From Bidens hawaiensis (taxonomy: Eukaryota > Streptophyta > Magnoliopsida > Asterales > Asteraceae): a DNA stretch of 64,000 nucleotides. The stretch covers positions 2,108,001 to 2,172,000 of the forward strand of contig JAIQDT010000233.1 in assembly GCA_021521415.1 (NCBI GenBank). Reading direction: 5' to 3'. This document shows positions 32,505-45,261 of the stretch, piece by piece (positions within the stretch are counted from its first letter, which is position 1; each line of letters starts with the position of its first letter). A program made the translations under genes and the position numbers. The notes under the pieces were generated by a model, which worked only from the letters and a program-made list of their open reading frames with translations, had not been told where the DNA came from and did no database searches.

Positions 32505-35500
32505 ATGGTGAAGAATACAGCTCCAAAGCATAATATCGTGGCATATCTGATTGAGGCAGATCCTATAGTGAAAGAGTTTAAAGTAATGATACCGTTTTTG
32601 AAGCGATCAAGAATTTTCAAGGCAATTACGGAGCATTGTGATCCATACGAGTCTATTATTGAAGAATTCTGGAATAATGCTAAGGTTGAAGGGATTGAGA
32701 TTCAGACTACCTTTCAGAGAAAGAAGATTGTAGTATCTGAAAGTGTGATCGGGAACGTTTTGAATTTTGGAGATGCTGGAACAAATCCAGTTGCACTTGA
32801 AGAAAAGATGCTAAAGGGTAGTATCATGAGGATGGGGTTTAAGGGTCTGGTGAACACAATTTCTTATTTAAAGAGAAGTTTATCCAGGTCGTACAAGTTT
32901 CTGGTTCATGTGGTAGTTCATTGATTGGGACATATAATAGGGGGTATGAGGAGATATTAAATTATCAGATGTGTACTGTGGATGCCTTATGTTTGAACTT
33001 GAAGTACAACTTCCCTCGGATGATCTTTAACAATATGAAGCTCAACTTTGGAAAGGATAAATGGTTTATGTACCCGAGATTTATACAGATGATTATTGAT
33101 AACTAATTTCCTAATGTGAAGGAGGGTGATCAGGTTTTCTTGGATCATATGACTGTAATTCTTGTGCTAAGCTGGTTTCCTACCATTTGAGGAAAGAGAA
33201 TCTAATTTCAAAGTTCAGTGGACTATTTGTACATTTGAAGAATGCTGAGTATGTGGCTCTTGAAAACAATCAATGGAAGAAAGATGACAATGATTCAGAT
33301 GAAGAAGCTGAAAATTTAAAGATGTCTAAGTTTGATCCGATGGTTTGATGTAAAAGTTACATTAATATAGAGAGTGATGTTGAAGAAGAAACCTCCAAAA
33401 CACAAAAGAAGAAAAGAAAGAAGGTGGTTAAGGGGGGAACTCAATCACTTAAAGTAACTCATGCTGAAGCTCCAGTATATTCAGTTATTTTGATTAAGAT
33501 AAAGCAGGTAATAATGAGGATACATAATTTGATAATGAAGAAAGAAGGAAATTATTTCATGATCCTCAAGCGATGTATGAGCTTAAACAACAGGAGAAAC
33601 AAATGAAATCTATTGATGATTTTATATATACCAGAGGAAGTAACTTAGGTGCCTATTAAGAAAAAGACTACAGGGAGGAATAAACATATGGCTAAGAAGA
33701 AGAAGTCTTCTATATTGAGGTTAATTGATATAGATGATACTGTACCGATGAGGAATAGACTGAGGTGGTTGAATCTCCTTTTATTCAGGAAATGATGATA
33801 CAACAAGTGCATGCTGCGGATTTAAGCAAGGATGATAATGTTTTGAAGGCTCCTACTGTACAAGACACACCACAACCTCAACAACAAAAGTATGCTCCAC
33901 AAAAATTAGAATTGTTTGGAAGCATTCCTGATATTAATTTCAACATCTTCGAAGATTTTCCTACAAATACATAATTTGATGAGTTAAAAAAGAACGTGGA
34001 AGATCAGAATGTGATCATTAATAGTATTACGATGGAGAATGAGCTTTTGAGGAAGGAGAATGTGGAACAACAGAAGAAGATTGAGGAAAGTGAGTCAAGG
34101 AGGAAGATTCAGGTAGATCCGATCAACCAAAATATGATGTATTTTCTGGTGATCGAAGACAAATTGAGTATTAATTTGGTGAAAGAATTGGAAAGTATTG
34201 AAGAAAAAATTTATCAGAAGTTTAATCAAGGTTGCATCTCAAGGAGAGTTGGCTTTCAAAACAGTATTTGTTAAAGATAAAACTAAAGCAAAAGGCAGGG
34301 ACAGAGTTGTTGATGTTGTTATGAAAGATGTTATTGGTGCTTCTAAAACTGTTGAGGTACTAGTTATTTAACTAGTATTTGAAGATAAAGTGACTGAAGA
34401 GGCAGAGGAAGAAGATGAGGAGAAAATTTATTATGAAGATTCTCCTACTGATAATGTTCAAGGTGATGATGGTGATGATCCAAATGCGGGTGGTGGTACT
34501 AGAATTCTTGTTGGTTTTGAGTCGACACAAGAAGTTGTGGAAACTCAACCAGAACTACAAGTGGAACCCGAGCAACAAAAACAACAACATGAGGGTTCTG
34601 GAGCTGAAAAAGTGAATGATATGGAGGTATTGTATGTTGATCCTATATCAAGTCATCCTCTAGTGGCATTTCACTTCAACGAGTTTATCATTTAGAAGAA
34701 GAGGAGATAGTTAGTGATAGAGCTGAACTGGCTAGAATGTTGAATGTTACTGAAGAAGAGTTCAGCTTTGATTTTGAGAATGACTCGATTGCTGATCCGT
34801 GATGTGATAACAAACAAGAGCTTATTTGTACTGATAATTACGTATTAGAAGAAGCCATTGAGAAGGAGCATGTACAATATGTTAATGACGAGAATCAAGA
34901 ATGAGTTTGATAAGGAGATTGAGATGTTAAGTCCGAAATTTGATGAACAGGTGCTCTGGTGGTAAATGCAGAGGAAGTTGATAGTGAGAAGAAAGATCGG
35001 TTTAGTAGACAGAAGATTGAGCCTATGAAGCAATATCTTAAACCATTGAATTAATACAAGAAGAACAAAGAGGTTTCTTTCGGTGATTGTTTGATTATTG
35101 CATACTTGAAGAAAACTAGGAAGATAGTGGTGAGAAGGGAATTTGATGTTCATTATTTTGAAAGTTTGGTGGAGCTCAGATCTATACCGAGGATTGATGT
35201 AATGAAGTTTTGTAAGATGGAATTGTTATATGAACCAAAGAAAGGCTGGATTCCCGAAGTTTGGGGTTTTATTGTGAGGTAGTCAAAAGGTGGTTTTAAG
35301 AAGTGGACTCCACAATAGCCGACACTTCGCATTTCAACAAAGAAGATAGATCCTGAAACAAATGATTTTGTCAACAATTTGAGGTGTCGCAGACCATAAA
35401 CGTTGAAGATCATACCGGTTTATCCTATGGAACAAGACTTTCACGTATAGTATGGCTGTTCTTTGATAGGAGAACTAGTAGGCGGTGATTGTATTGAAAA

Positions 35501-35907
35501 GAGATTAGAAGACATGGGATACCGTGAATATGTGGCTGATGAACTGGTTGGAGAAAGATATTGAAGTGTTAAACTGCAACAAGATTAAGATTCACAAAGA
35601 TGGAGTTATAAATCAAGCACAACAATATCAACGGATGATAAATGTTTTCTTTCTGTACAAGATCCATTCTAGGAAGGTTTGGAAGAGCAAGTGGAGGAGT
35701 TTGGCTGATGAACAAGGCAAGCAGGAAGAGGATCTCAAAGCTGAATGTGAAGAGAGGATGAAACGAGCTTCGTGGTCCAAATTTCAATACAAACCTAGTG
35801 TCAGGCCAGTTAATACATCTCAAGAGAAGTCAAAGGCACGATCTTTTGAAGAATATCGAAGTGAGTGTGGTAAAAGGGTCTTTGGACAAAATGATTGTAC
35901 TTTTTGA
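32505..35907 (+). pseudogene. ORF2 of element B (diverged family), fragmented
   Basis: The ATG at 32505 gives MVKNTAPKHNIVAYLIEADP, then FLKRSRIFKAITEHC, EFWNNAKVEGIEI and KKIVVSESVIGNVLNFGD. A stop at 32922 is followed in another frame by YNFPRMIFNNM and KWFMYPRFIQMIIDN. An acidic stretch and a lysine/arginine block (QKKKRKKVVKGG, near 33405) follow, then coiled-coil-like segments (33996-34274), acidic repeats (34390-34695) and a poorly conserved C-terminus (35091-35907). Homologous in plan to A and A' but clearly diverged. At least eight breaks. Confidence 0.68.
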
Positions 35908-35940
35908 AGATCTGTTTGAAGATCAAGACTAAGAAACATC

Positions 35941-36149
35941 AAGGGGGTGTTTGTTAGTACTTAAATGTCTATTGCTTTGGTCTTGTATGTATTAGATAAC
36001 AGTACTAGATGTACTGTAATGTTTAAAACGTATAAGACCTTATACAACGTGTATGTTGTTACACGACGCATATTTATGTGTCATATAACTCACTTACACG
36101 GTGTATAAATGCCTTGTGATGTCAATAAATAGTTGTTTAGGCTTATAGG
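35941..36149 (+). mobile_element. Polypurine tract and start of 3' LTR of element B
   Basis: AAGGGGGTGTT (35941-35951) precedes TGTTAGTACTTAAATG. The LTR carries CGTATAAG, CTTATAC and similar motifs at 36030-36110, the same type as in the B spacer. Element D is inserted at 36149, and I cannot identify with certainty where this LTR resumes after 43618. Confidence 0.7.
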
Positions 36150-37045
36150 TGTAGGAATCGGTCTGCCCAAGACACATATTAGAGTTGATGTGGCTAGTAT
36201 GTTTTGATCCAAGTTGGGTCATACCCAATAACAAGCTAGACAAACACCATGATATTTATTTAAGATATTATCTAACAAATAAATGTCAAACACTTAGAAT
36301 ATTTAGAAATGGGTTTATAGATATTTGCACTTGTGTAATATATAAGTTATATGGATAATTTATATTATGGGAGAAGACATTTCATGTTGTTGTTTAAGTT
36401 GGTTAAATAACTAGCATGAAAAATATGTCACATAATGCATGTCACAAACTATGCAATGTTACAATATATATTAACATGACATAGATAACAAATAATAAAG
36501 GGTCGAGATTTGAAATTTGAGTGAGAAAACACCAGGGGGGGGTCACTTTCCCCTTTCTCTCTTTTGCCTTTATTGTTTTGTTATTACCCAAGACATGCAA
36601 TGAACCTTGTTGGTGAAGAGTCATTATTCAACTCACTTTCTCTCTCAGACACACAAGAAGCAAACTCTCTCTTTCTATCTTCCTAACTTCGGCCAAGGAA
36701 GAACAAGAACAAGAAGGAGGCTTTCTAAGTACAAATCCTAGCATACAAGGTGTTTCTTGAAGGCTTGGAGGGTATACAAGATTAAGGCTCTTCTCCTTTG
36801 AAGGCTAGCTATTCAAACCGTCATCTCCTTCATCTTCTTGCTTCTTGAAAGGTTGTATTACATAAACCCCCTATGGATGTTGGTTTTGATAAGCATGTAA
36901 ATTCGTATATGGATCCGAGGCTTGGGTTTTACGTATAAACGGGTTTTATATTAATCTCTATAACAAGATATTAAACTAATTAATCCGCTGCGTTTTTCAT
37001 ATAAAAGGGTTTATATGACAATGATAATCTTGGTAAAACCCAACA
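36150..37045 (+). mobile_element. 5' LTR of element D
   Basis: TGTAGGAATCGGTCTGCCC to AAAACCCAACA, 896 bp. A seven-G run near 36534, CT-rich leader-like sequence around 36640-36690 and a stretch ending in TATAAAAGGGTTTATATGA near the end are shared with the 3' LTR and with the LTR of C. Just after it, ATATCATCAAGAGCC (37046-37060) looks like a degenerate primer site. Confidence 0.9.
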
Positions 37046-38715
37046 ATATCATCAAGAGCCGCTTATACGGATACATGCTTCAATAGATCTAAAACATTTT
37101 TCGGGTTTTATGGTGTGGTTCACCATATGGCCAAAATTTTTGGGGTTTTTGGTTACCCCTTGGTTTTTTAAGATTATACTTTACATTAATGTGATAATCT
37201 TGAAGAATTATGTCATTTGGATGATTGCTTGTTTTGTTTAGACAAAACCCGAAACTTTCGGTTTTACTTATCCTTGCCCGAAATTTTGAGGTTCAAAAGG
37301 GGAACCATTTTAAAGATGTAATACTTGCATATTTGGATGTGCATTTGGATGTTCATAACCTAGCCATGACCTTGTGTTTGGATGTGTGTTTGTGTTGTGA
37401 TTAGTTTAAATATTCAGTTTGGTTGTAATATTCTTTTATTTGGGGTTGTAATCTTTTTTTTTCTTCATATGGGTTTGTAATAATAAGCAGATTAGTTGTA
37501 TATATTTTACTAGAGAAAAATGTATTAGGATATATTTTTTGTAAAAGAAGATGTAACAAAGTTAGGGTTTTTGGTTTTGGGCCTTAATGGACCTCATAGT
37601 CCAAGATGGGATTCAAGCCTAAAGGCAAAAGCCCAAACTTGGAGGCCAAGATAGCTAGGAGCTGAAGTTGGAGCCCAAAAGGAAGTCCATATAAAGTGCA
37701 GAAGTCACAACACAAAAGTGGACACTTGAGGAGGCATTTGGATGCTGAATCAAGTGGGAGTTCACTGACACATGCCTTTGTTCACCAGGACATGCCTTTG
37801 TTCACTTAGACAGAACTTTGTTCATTTGGTCATGCCTTTGTGCATTTGGTCCCTAGGAGAGACTTTTGGCACACTTGTTTCGGTTAACAAGTGTGGCCAA
37901 CATTAGGAGGCTATGGTTATGAACTTGCGTTTGTTTATTTATGCTTGCATGATTGACTTATACATTTGTTTTATCTTATTTGGATAAGGATAATTAACAA
38001 ACTTAACATCAACAACTTGCGTAAAATTGGTTCCTTAGAAATCATTAGGTAATAAAATTGGTTTTATTAAAGGTTAATGATTTCACAATAAAAATGGGTT
38101 TAATAAAAGGAACTTTGAAAATTGGTTTTCAAACAAAGTACCATACATTTGAATGCATGCAAATGCAAGGTACATAGTTTTCCAATCTAGAATTTAGAAA
38201 ACTTAAATCCCTTTTAAACAAGTTTAACACCATCCTTTTATACAACACTCGAATCACTTGGGAACTCGATGTGGGATAAAGGTCATCTAACCACATTGGA
38301 GAAACCTTGTGAGTTTGAGGTGGGTTTGCCATATTTGTGGGATAAAGGTCACCTAACCACTTGTATGCCAAATTCACATGTATGTGTAAGTTGGACGACT
38401 TGATTTGGAAACCATATGAATAGGGTCACCAAAGCATGGCGTACAAAGGTGTTGATGGGATTAAACATGCCAACTAAACATATGATGTTTAACCGATCCC
38501 ATAAAACTAGAAGTTGCAAAGGGTTGCAATTGTCAAACGTTGACTACCTTGTTAATTCAATAGTAGGATAAAGGTCACCTAACTACTATGTGAATGTAAC
38601 GTTGGGTTCTAGATTTTAATCATTAATTGTCTTAAAGACATAAAGGGTATTAAAGATTAAAAATAGTTTAATTGATATCGTAAATACAAAAATTGAGCTT
38701 TGTTAAATTATGTAG
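37046..38715 (+). other. Untranslated leader of element D
   Basis: About 1.67 kb without a supported gene. It contains an imperfect direct repeat of ATGCCTTTGTTCA / TTTGTTCATTTGG at 37768-37850 and a recurring GGGATAAAGGTCACCTAACC-like phrase at about 38272, 38337 and 38571. I see no other structure. Confidence 0.6.
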
Positions 38716-39640
38716 ATGGCCGCAATCAACAATCCACCTAAAGCAATTATCCCACCCGTGCATAACCTATCACTAAGAGCTATACTTGATAAGGATCATT
38801 TTAACTATAACAATTTTATGGATTGGTATCGAAATTTGAGAATTGTTCTCAAGCAAGAAAAGAAATCCTACATATTGGATGATCTTATTCCCAATGAACC
38901 AAACATTGACGATTTAGATGCCTATAACGATTGGTTGAAATACACCGAGGATTCGGTGCAAGTTTCTTGCCTCATGTTGGGAACTATGATTCCCGAGATT
39001 CAAAAGGTTTTTGAAAATCGTGGGGCATATGACGTGATCACCCAACTTAAGGAAATGTTCCTTACTCAAGCTAGGGTGGAACACTTCGCAACAGTTTGAG
39101 CGCTTCATGCATGTCATATGGAAGAAACTCAATCGGATTCATCTTATGTGCTTAAGATGAAAAGCCACATTGATCGACTTGAACAACCTAATTGTCCCGT
39201 CTGAAGAGAGTTAGCCTAGAATTTGATCCTTAATGGCCTAACTAAAATATTTGAGACTTTTATCATGAATTACAACATGAATGGATGGGACAAGAGCATT
39301 GGTGAGCTTCACGCAATGCTCAAAACGGCCGAAGCGGGAATGGGTAAAAAGGTTTTACCAGTTCTCACGATCAATGAAGGTGGCAATAAGAAGAGGTATC
39401 ACCCAGAACCTAAGGCAAAGGTTGCCAAAGGTGGGTAAGTTCAAAGAAAGAGTAAAGCGGAACCAACAAAACCAAAGGAGAAGAAGCTAAAGGTTATCTC
39501 GGAGGACCCGTGCTTTGGTTGTGGTGAGAAAGGACATTGGATGAAGAATTGTCCAACCTATCTCAAAGAGTTGAAAGCAAAGAGGGATGCAGGGCAAACC
39601 TCGGGTACGACTTTCATGATCCATATTGATCTTAATGTTA
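38716..39640 (+). pseudogene. Gag of element D
   Basis: Starts MAAINNPPKAIIPPVHNLSL. The region NFMDWYRNLRIVLKQEKKSY is characteristic of one copia gag group. A stop at about 39098 and further breaks at 39205-39215 separate it from ILNGLTKIFETFIMNYN and GELHAMLKTAEAGMGKK. The zinc knuckle CFGCGEKGHWMKNC (about 39511-39552) is intact in its own frame. Gag packages the RNA in the particle. Confidence 0.85.
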
Positions 39641-40060
39641 TTTCATCTAACACATGGGTATTGGATACCAGATGTGGAACTCATATTTGCAATTTGTTGC
39701 AGTAGTTCAAAAGAAATAAGCATTACACGAAAGGAGATACAAGTCTCTTCATAGGCAACGGAGCAAAGGTTGATGTCGAAGCCCAAGGAGACTATATTTT
39801 GAAGCTTCCAAATGGTTTGGAAGTTGATTTGAAAAACATTTTGTATGCTCCTAGTTTGACTAGGAATATTATCTCCGTTTCTCTTTTAAGACAATGTGGT
39901 TATGATTTGAAGTTTGTAGACAATGGTATTTGTGTTTTCATGATTGAAGTCTTTTATTTTAAAGGATGCCGTCTAATGGCATTTATGAATTGGTTCATGA
40001 TAACACATCCTTTGATAACATGTTGTACCAATCAAGCACCAAGAAACTCAAAATGGATTT
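39641..40060 (+). pseudogene. Protease and pre-integrase start of element D
   Basis: The active site reads VLDTRCGTHIC; the catalytic DTG has become DTR, unlike element C, which keeps DTG. A stop follows at about 39703. Then LPNGLEVDLKNILYAPSLTR and LRQCGYDLKFVDNG lead into a frameshift near 39963. Confidence 0.85.
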
Positions 40061-40690
40061 GAGTAAGACTTATCTTTGGCATTGTCGCCTTTGTCACATA
40101 AACAAGGGTCACATTAATACACTTCAAAAGAATGGTCTTTTGGAATCATATGATGATTGATTTGATAAGTGTGAATCTTGTTTACAAGGAAAGATGACTA
40201 AGGAACCCTTTAGTGGAACAAATGAAAGGGAAAAAGACATATTAGGTATCATACATTCGGATGTATGTGGTCCTTTTAAGGCAACAACAAGGAATGGTGA
40301 AAGATACTTCATTACCTTTATCGATGATTATAGTCGTTATGGGTATGTGTACTTGTTAAGACACAAATATGAAGCCTTTGAAATGTTCCAAGTCTTCCAA
40401 AATGAAGTAGAAAATCAACTCAATAAAACCATCAAAGTACTTCGTTCGAATAGAGGAGGTGAATACCTTAGTGATGATTTTCAAGATCATCTTAGGAGTT
40501 GTGGAATCATCTCACAACTCACTCCACCTGGAACACCACTACATAATGGTGTGTCCGAAAGGAGGAATCGAACTCTGTTGGATATGGTTCGATCTATGAT
40601 GGCTAGAAACACATTGCCTCTATTATTTTGGTGTTTCGCATTGCTCTCAGCAGCCCGTATTCTAAATATGGCACCAACCAAGAATGTGGA
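40061..40690 (+). pseudogene. Integrase of element D, C-terminal part deleted
   Basis: LWHCRLCHINKGHIN and CESCLQGK form the zinc-binding region; HSDVCGPF holds the first aspartate. The second catalytic aspartate is lost: LRSN replaces LRSD (AAT codon at 40449-40451). The glutamate in GVSERRNRTL is present. At about 40690 the sequence jumps from ILNMAPTKN to the region encoding EQKVVIGRKAEFLE, omitting about 60 residues (FVGYP region) that C retains. Confidence 0.87.
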
Positions 40691-41744
40691 CAATACAACC
40701 GAGCAAAAGGTGGTCATTGGTCGAAAGGCTGAGTTCTTGGAAACTAATTTCCTTATGGAAGGAACTAGTAGAACGGTGTAACTCGAGGAGGATCGAGAAC
40801 CACAAGCCGATACACGTTTGGTTGATACTAGCACTCAACAAGAGGTTGTTGAGAATGATCAAATGGTTGATCAAGACACACAAAACGTTCGAAAATCTAG
40901 TAGAATTAGTAGTCCACCCAAAAGATATGGATTTTTCATGGATGGATGCTATGTGGTAGATTCGGATGAACCCACCACATACCACGATGCAATTTCACAA
41001 TCCGATTGTGACAAATGGCTTGAAGCTATGAACGTTGAGATGCAATCCATGCATGACAACCAAGTATGGGATTTGGTTGTACCACCTCTTAACTCCAAAC
41101 CGGTTGGAAGTAAGTGGGTTTTCAGAAGGAAAGCCATATGCATGGAAACTTGGATACTTATAAAGCAAGACTTGTAGCAAAATGTTTTACTAAAACTCAA
41201 GAGGTTGATTAAGACGAGACCTTTTCACCCGTGGCAATGCTAAAGTCTATTAGAATATTATTTGCCAAAGCCGCATATTATGACTATGAGATTTGGCAAA
41301 TGGATGTCAAAATCGCTTTTCTAAATGGACATATTGAAGAACATGTCTATATGGTTCAGCCCGAAGGTTTTGTCTATCCACAACATCCTAATAAAGTATG
41401 CAAGTTAATGAAATCAAGCTATGGATTGAAACAAGCATCTAGAAGTTGGAATCACCGTTTTGATGAAGAGGTCAAGAAGTTTGGATTCATCAATAATGTT
41501 GATGAGGCTTGTGTGTATAAGAAAGCTAGTGGGAGCATCATTACTTTCCTAGTATTGTATGTTGATGACATACTTTTGTTTGGGAATGACACTCCAACTA
41601 TGGAAGGTGTAAAAGCCTGGCTTGAAAGTTGTTTTTCCATCAAAGATCTTGGTGAAGCCGCCTATATTTTGAGAATAAAGATCTATAGGGATAGATCAAG
41701 GCGGTTGATAGGTTTTAAACCAAAGTGCATACATTGATAAAATC
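40691..41744 (+). pseudogene. Linker and reverse transcriptase of element D
   Basis: The frame 40818-41177 carries SPPKRYGFFMDGCYVV, CDKWLEAMNVEMQSMHDNQ and PVGSKWVFRRK. The frame 41231-41737 carries MLKSIRILFAKAAYYDYEIW, KIAFLNGHIEEHVYMVQPE, SSYGLKQASRSWNHR and LVLYVDDILLFGND, with the YVDD box intact. Breaks occur at about 40781, 41177-41230 and 41737. Confidence 0.87.
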
Positions 41745-42423
41745 TTGAAAAGGTTCAAAATGGAGAACTCTAAGAAAGGGGTACCTATTCAAAGAGGAAC
41801 GATATTGAGTGCGTCTCAATGTCCAATCTCAAAGGATGAGCAAGAGAAAATGAAAGGAAACTCATATGCTTCGGCAATAGGATCCATCATGTATGCCATG
41901 ATATGCACTAGACAGGATGTGTCATGCGCTTTGAGCATGACAGTTCGATACCAACAAAATCCGGGAAGTAGCCATTGGATAGCGGTTAAGAGCATATTGA
42001 AATACCTTAGAGGAGGAACTCGTTGTAAAGGGTTACACGGATGTGAGTTTCCAAACTGATCGAGATGATTCTCGATCATAATCGGGACATGTTTTCGTTA
42101 TGAATGGTGAAGCTGTCTCTTGGAAGAGAGCAAAACAAGATGTGGTAGCATTGTCCACCGCTGAATCGAAAGACATCGTCGCCTCATTGGCAGCTCAAGA
42201 AGTTGCGTGGATAAGAAAGTTCATTGCCGGTCTAGGGGTAGTCCATACCATTCGGGACCCTCTAGAGATCTTTTGTGACAACGAGGGTGTGATTGCCCAA
42301 ATCAAGGAACCTCGTGCACATCAAAAGACAAGGCACATTGAGCGAAGATTCAACTACATAAGGGATGAAGTTGAAAAGGGAAAGATATGTATTCGCAAAG
42401 TTCACACCGATTCAACTACATGA
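41745..42423 (+). pseudogene. RNase H of element D, with deletions
   Basis: SIMYAMICTRQDVSCALSMT and VRYQQNPGSSHWIAVKSIL are followed by a short deletion at about 42013 that removes the equivalent of KDMFLIYGSGEE. LVALSTAESKDIVASL-like sequence and KTRHIERRFNYIRDEVEKGK follow. The domain stops at HTDSTT because a further deletion joins RNase H directly to the late 3' untranslated region (C positions about 21490-22080 have no counterpart). Confidence 0.85.
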
Positions 42424-42715
42424 GAGACTTATTTGTCAATAGGGGATTTGTCTCTCTTAATCGTTGAGAATGAGATGTCTAAGGACTGCTAAGTTAAATC
42501 AACAAAGAATGATCACTCTGTGCCTTTGGATTTGACATGACATCTGTGGGAAAAGGATAAATGATAGATTCACCTAAATCATTTCAAGTAAGGGACTTGA
42601 AGGGGATGATATTATTGAATGGCACTTCTTCATACGTATTAGGGGTAGTAAACCGTTGTTAGGCGGTATTTGCTACTTGCACCAATCTTCTATGTATCTT
42701 GTGCAAGTGGGAGAT
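42424..42715 (+). other. 3' untranslated region and polypurine tract of element D
   Basis: About 290 bases matching C from about 22085. It ends in AAGTGGGAGAT (42705-42715), identical to the tract of C, directly before the LTR. Confidence 0.85.
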
Positions 42716-43613
42716 TGTAGGAATCAGTCTGCCCAAGACACATATTAGAGTTGATGTGGCTAGTACGTTATGATCCAAGTCGGGTCATACCCAATAACAA
42801 GCTAGACAAACACCATGATATTTAGTTAAGATATGATCTAACAAATAAATGTCAAACACCAAGAATATTTAGAAATGAGTTTCTGGATATTTGCACTTGT
42901 AATATATAAGTTATATGGATAATTTATATTATGAGAGAAGACATTTCATGTTGTTGTTTAAGTTGGTTAAATAACTAGAATGAAAAATATGTCACATAAT
43001 GCATGTCACAAACTATGCTATGTTACAATATATATTAACATGACATAGATAACAAATAATAAAGGGTCGAGATTTGAAATTTGAGTGAGAAAACACCAAG
43101 GGGGGGGGGGTCACTTTCCCCTTTCTCTATTTTGCCTTTATTGTTTTGTTATTACCCAAGACATGCAATGAACCTTGTTGGTGAAGAGTCATTATTCAAC
43201 TCACTTTCTCTCTCACACACACAAGAAGCAAACTCTCTCTTTCTCACTTCCTAATTTCGGCCAAGGAAGAATAAGAACAAGAAGGAGGCTTTCTAAGTAT
43301 AAATCCTAGCATACAAGGTGTTTGTTGAAGGCTTGGAGGGTATACAAGCTTGAGGCTCTTCTCCTTTGAAGGCTAGATATTCAATCCGTCATCTCCTTCA
43401 TCTTCTTGCTTCTTGAAAGGTTGTATTACATAAACCCCCTATGGATGTTGGTTTTGAAATGCATGAAAATTCATATATGGATCCAGGGCTTGGGTTTTAC
43501 ATATAAAACGGGTTTTATATTAATCTCTATCAGAAGATATTAAACTAATTAATCCGCTGCATTTTCATATAAAAGGGTTTATATGACTTTGATAATCTTG
43601 TTAAACAACAACA
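42716..43613 (+). mobile_element. 3' LTR of element D
   Basis: TGTAGGAATCAGTCTGCCC to TTAAACAACAACA, 898 bp. It differs from the 5' LTR by scattered substitutions and by a longer G run (about 11 G near 43100 against 7). The right boundary is set by ATAGG at 43614-43618. Confidence 0.9.
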
Positions 43614-43979
43614 ATAGGTTCATAGTTAGTGATCCAGAAGTACTTGTAGTGTAATATTGTCATATCATCATTATACTTTGGTTGTTATCGGTAATATAAG
43701 AAGAACTAAAGAGATTTCTTGTTTCTTTCACCTTGTTATGGATTCCTCACTTAACATTGAAAAGTATATATCACTGTACAACTCACTAAAAGTCTATCAT
43801 ACGATCCTACCAGTCTCTAACATTCATAAGCAGGAACCTCTTTTTCAATGTCAAAAGGATCAATATGTTGAAGATCTGCCTTCGTTACTTTATTTTCTTT
43901 AGCTAGAACCGAGAAGAAAGGAATATACTCCAAAAAGTTACATGTCATGAAACTTAAAGTTTTTGACTTACAAGGTCAT

Positions 43980-44383
43980 AGAAATGATAACCTTTATGTC
44001 CAATACCATACCGCAAAAATACGCATATACCTAATTTGGCCCCAACATATTCCATTCAACAAGAGGGCTAAGCACAAAGCAAGTACATCCAAAAACTTGT
44101 AATGTAGAGTAGTCTAGTATATGAGTATGGAACTTCTCAAATGGAGACATCCCTGAATTCATTGCAGTGGGATTTCGATTAATCAAATATATGGTGGTTA
44201 AAACAGCTTCTCCCCAAAAGGTACTAGGCACTTTAGCATATACAGGTAAAGAACATGATGTCTTGGTAACATGACGGTGTTTCCTTTCAGCAACATCGTT
44301 CTGCTCAGGGGTGTCAGTACAAGATTACTAGGGGTGAGTCCATTAGAGATGTGTTCTCCCGTTAAGTCACACCTAAAACACAC
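43980..44383 (-). pseudogene. Integrase C-terminal fragment of element E
   Basis: Two overlapping frames give a path through VYAKVPSTFWGEAVLTTIYL and INRNPTAMNSGMSPFEKF, then LQVFGCTCFVL, the region after the catalytic glutamate in copia integrases. The catalytic core itself is missing or unrecognisable. Confidence 0.8.
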
Positions 44384-44710
44384 GTCTTAACATGAGCTCT
44401 AAAGTTGTTGTAAATGCCAAGAAAGTCATATTTGTGTTTCATAAGATACACCCAGGTATAATGAATACTCTCATATGCAAACGATACATATTGTACCCAC
44501 CCTTTATGGATACTGGTGATGAACTCGACACATAAGAATGAAGAAGATCAAAAGGAGCAACAGAAGAACAAACATTATTATTAAAAGGTAAAGAGAGAAA
44601 CTAGTTGGTTTACAACCATTACAATATAAAATAACGCAATCAGATGACCCAAAGCACCGGTGGAGGCTAAAAACTATAAATGTGACGCTAACACGTCCAA
44701 AACAAGAATG

Positions 44711-45261
44711 TCAAACATAAACTTGTGAAGACAAAGGACACAAACAAAAATAAGACAAATCAATACTAGAGGCAACAACATCGGGAACTTTAAGTTCCTC
44801 CAAGACATAGAGCTCCCCTAGCCTACAATCATCCCAATCACCCTTTGAGTGTGTTGATCCTGTAAAACACAAACATAACCAGAAAAGAATTTCCACTGAT
44901 CAGACTTATACAACTGACTGACCAAAGCAAGATTCATAGTAAATTTATGAATATAATAAAAATTAGAGAGAATAATGTGAGGGCTAGTAATAGAAACAAC
45001 ACCCTCGACTAACACAGATACAGCACTTGCAGACATAGCATAAACCGGTGAAATAGGTGATAATGAACCAAGCCATGACAAATAAGGCGAGTTACGATGA
45101 GATGCGCCATAATCCAAATTCCCTAAGGATGAAGATATACCTGAAGTACTAGATGAAGATAGGCTTGAATGAGACATGGATATTGATATGGCAGCAGGAT
45201 TAAAGGCTAAATGATTTCTGAATTGCTTGAAAATTTGGGGATCCAACACACAAGGTGGCAT
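44711..45261 (-). pseudogene. Protease and pre-integrase region of element E
   Basis: The frame 45261-44818 contains NLDYGASHRNSPYL, an altered copia protease site (DTGAS has become DYGAS), then VLVEGVVSITSPHIILSNFYYIH-type sequence and LQDQHTQRVIG. The neighbouring frame continues with RLGELYVLEEL, the usual pre-integrase lead-in. Confidence 0.75.

Larger units (their letters stand above)
36150..43613 (+). mobile_element. Element D: complete Ty1/copia element with target site duplication
   Basis: Two LTRs (36150-37045, 42716-43613) bound 5.7 kb of interior, and ATAGG is duplicated at 36145-36149 and 43614-43618. It is the complete relative of element C. The interior has stops, frameshifts and at least three deletions relative to C. 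In the first 235 bases or so of the LTRs I count roughly a dozen differences, so the insertion is not very recent. Confidence 0.93.

Noticed and set aside
40487..41200. Minus-strand frames over the integrase and RT of element D
   Set aside because: Antisense shadows of the clearly identified copia domains.
44818..45261. Ser-rich frame as an independent host protein
   Set aside because: Position and motifs (DYGAS, YVLEE in the next frame) show it is the protease region of copia element E.
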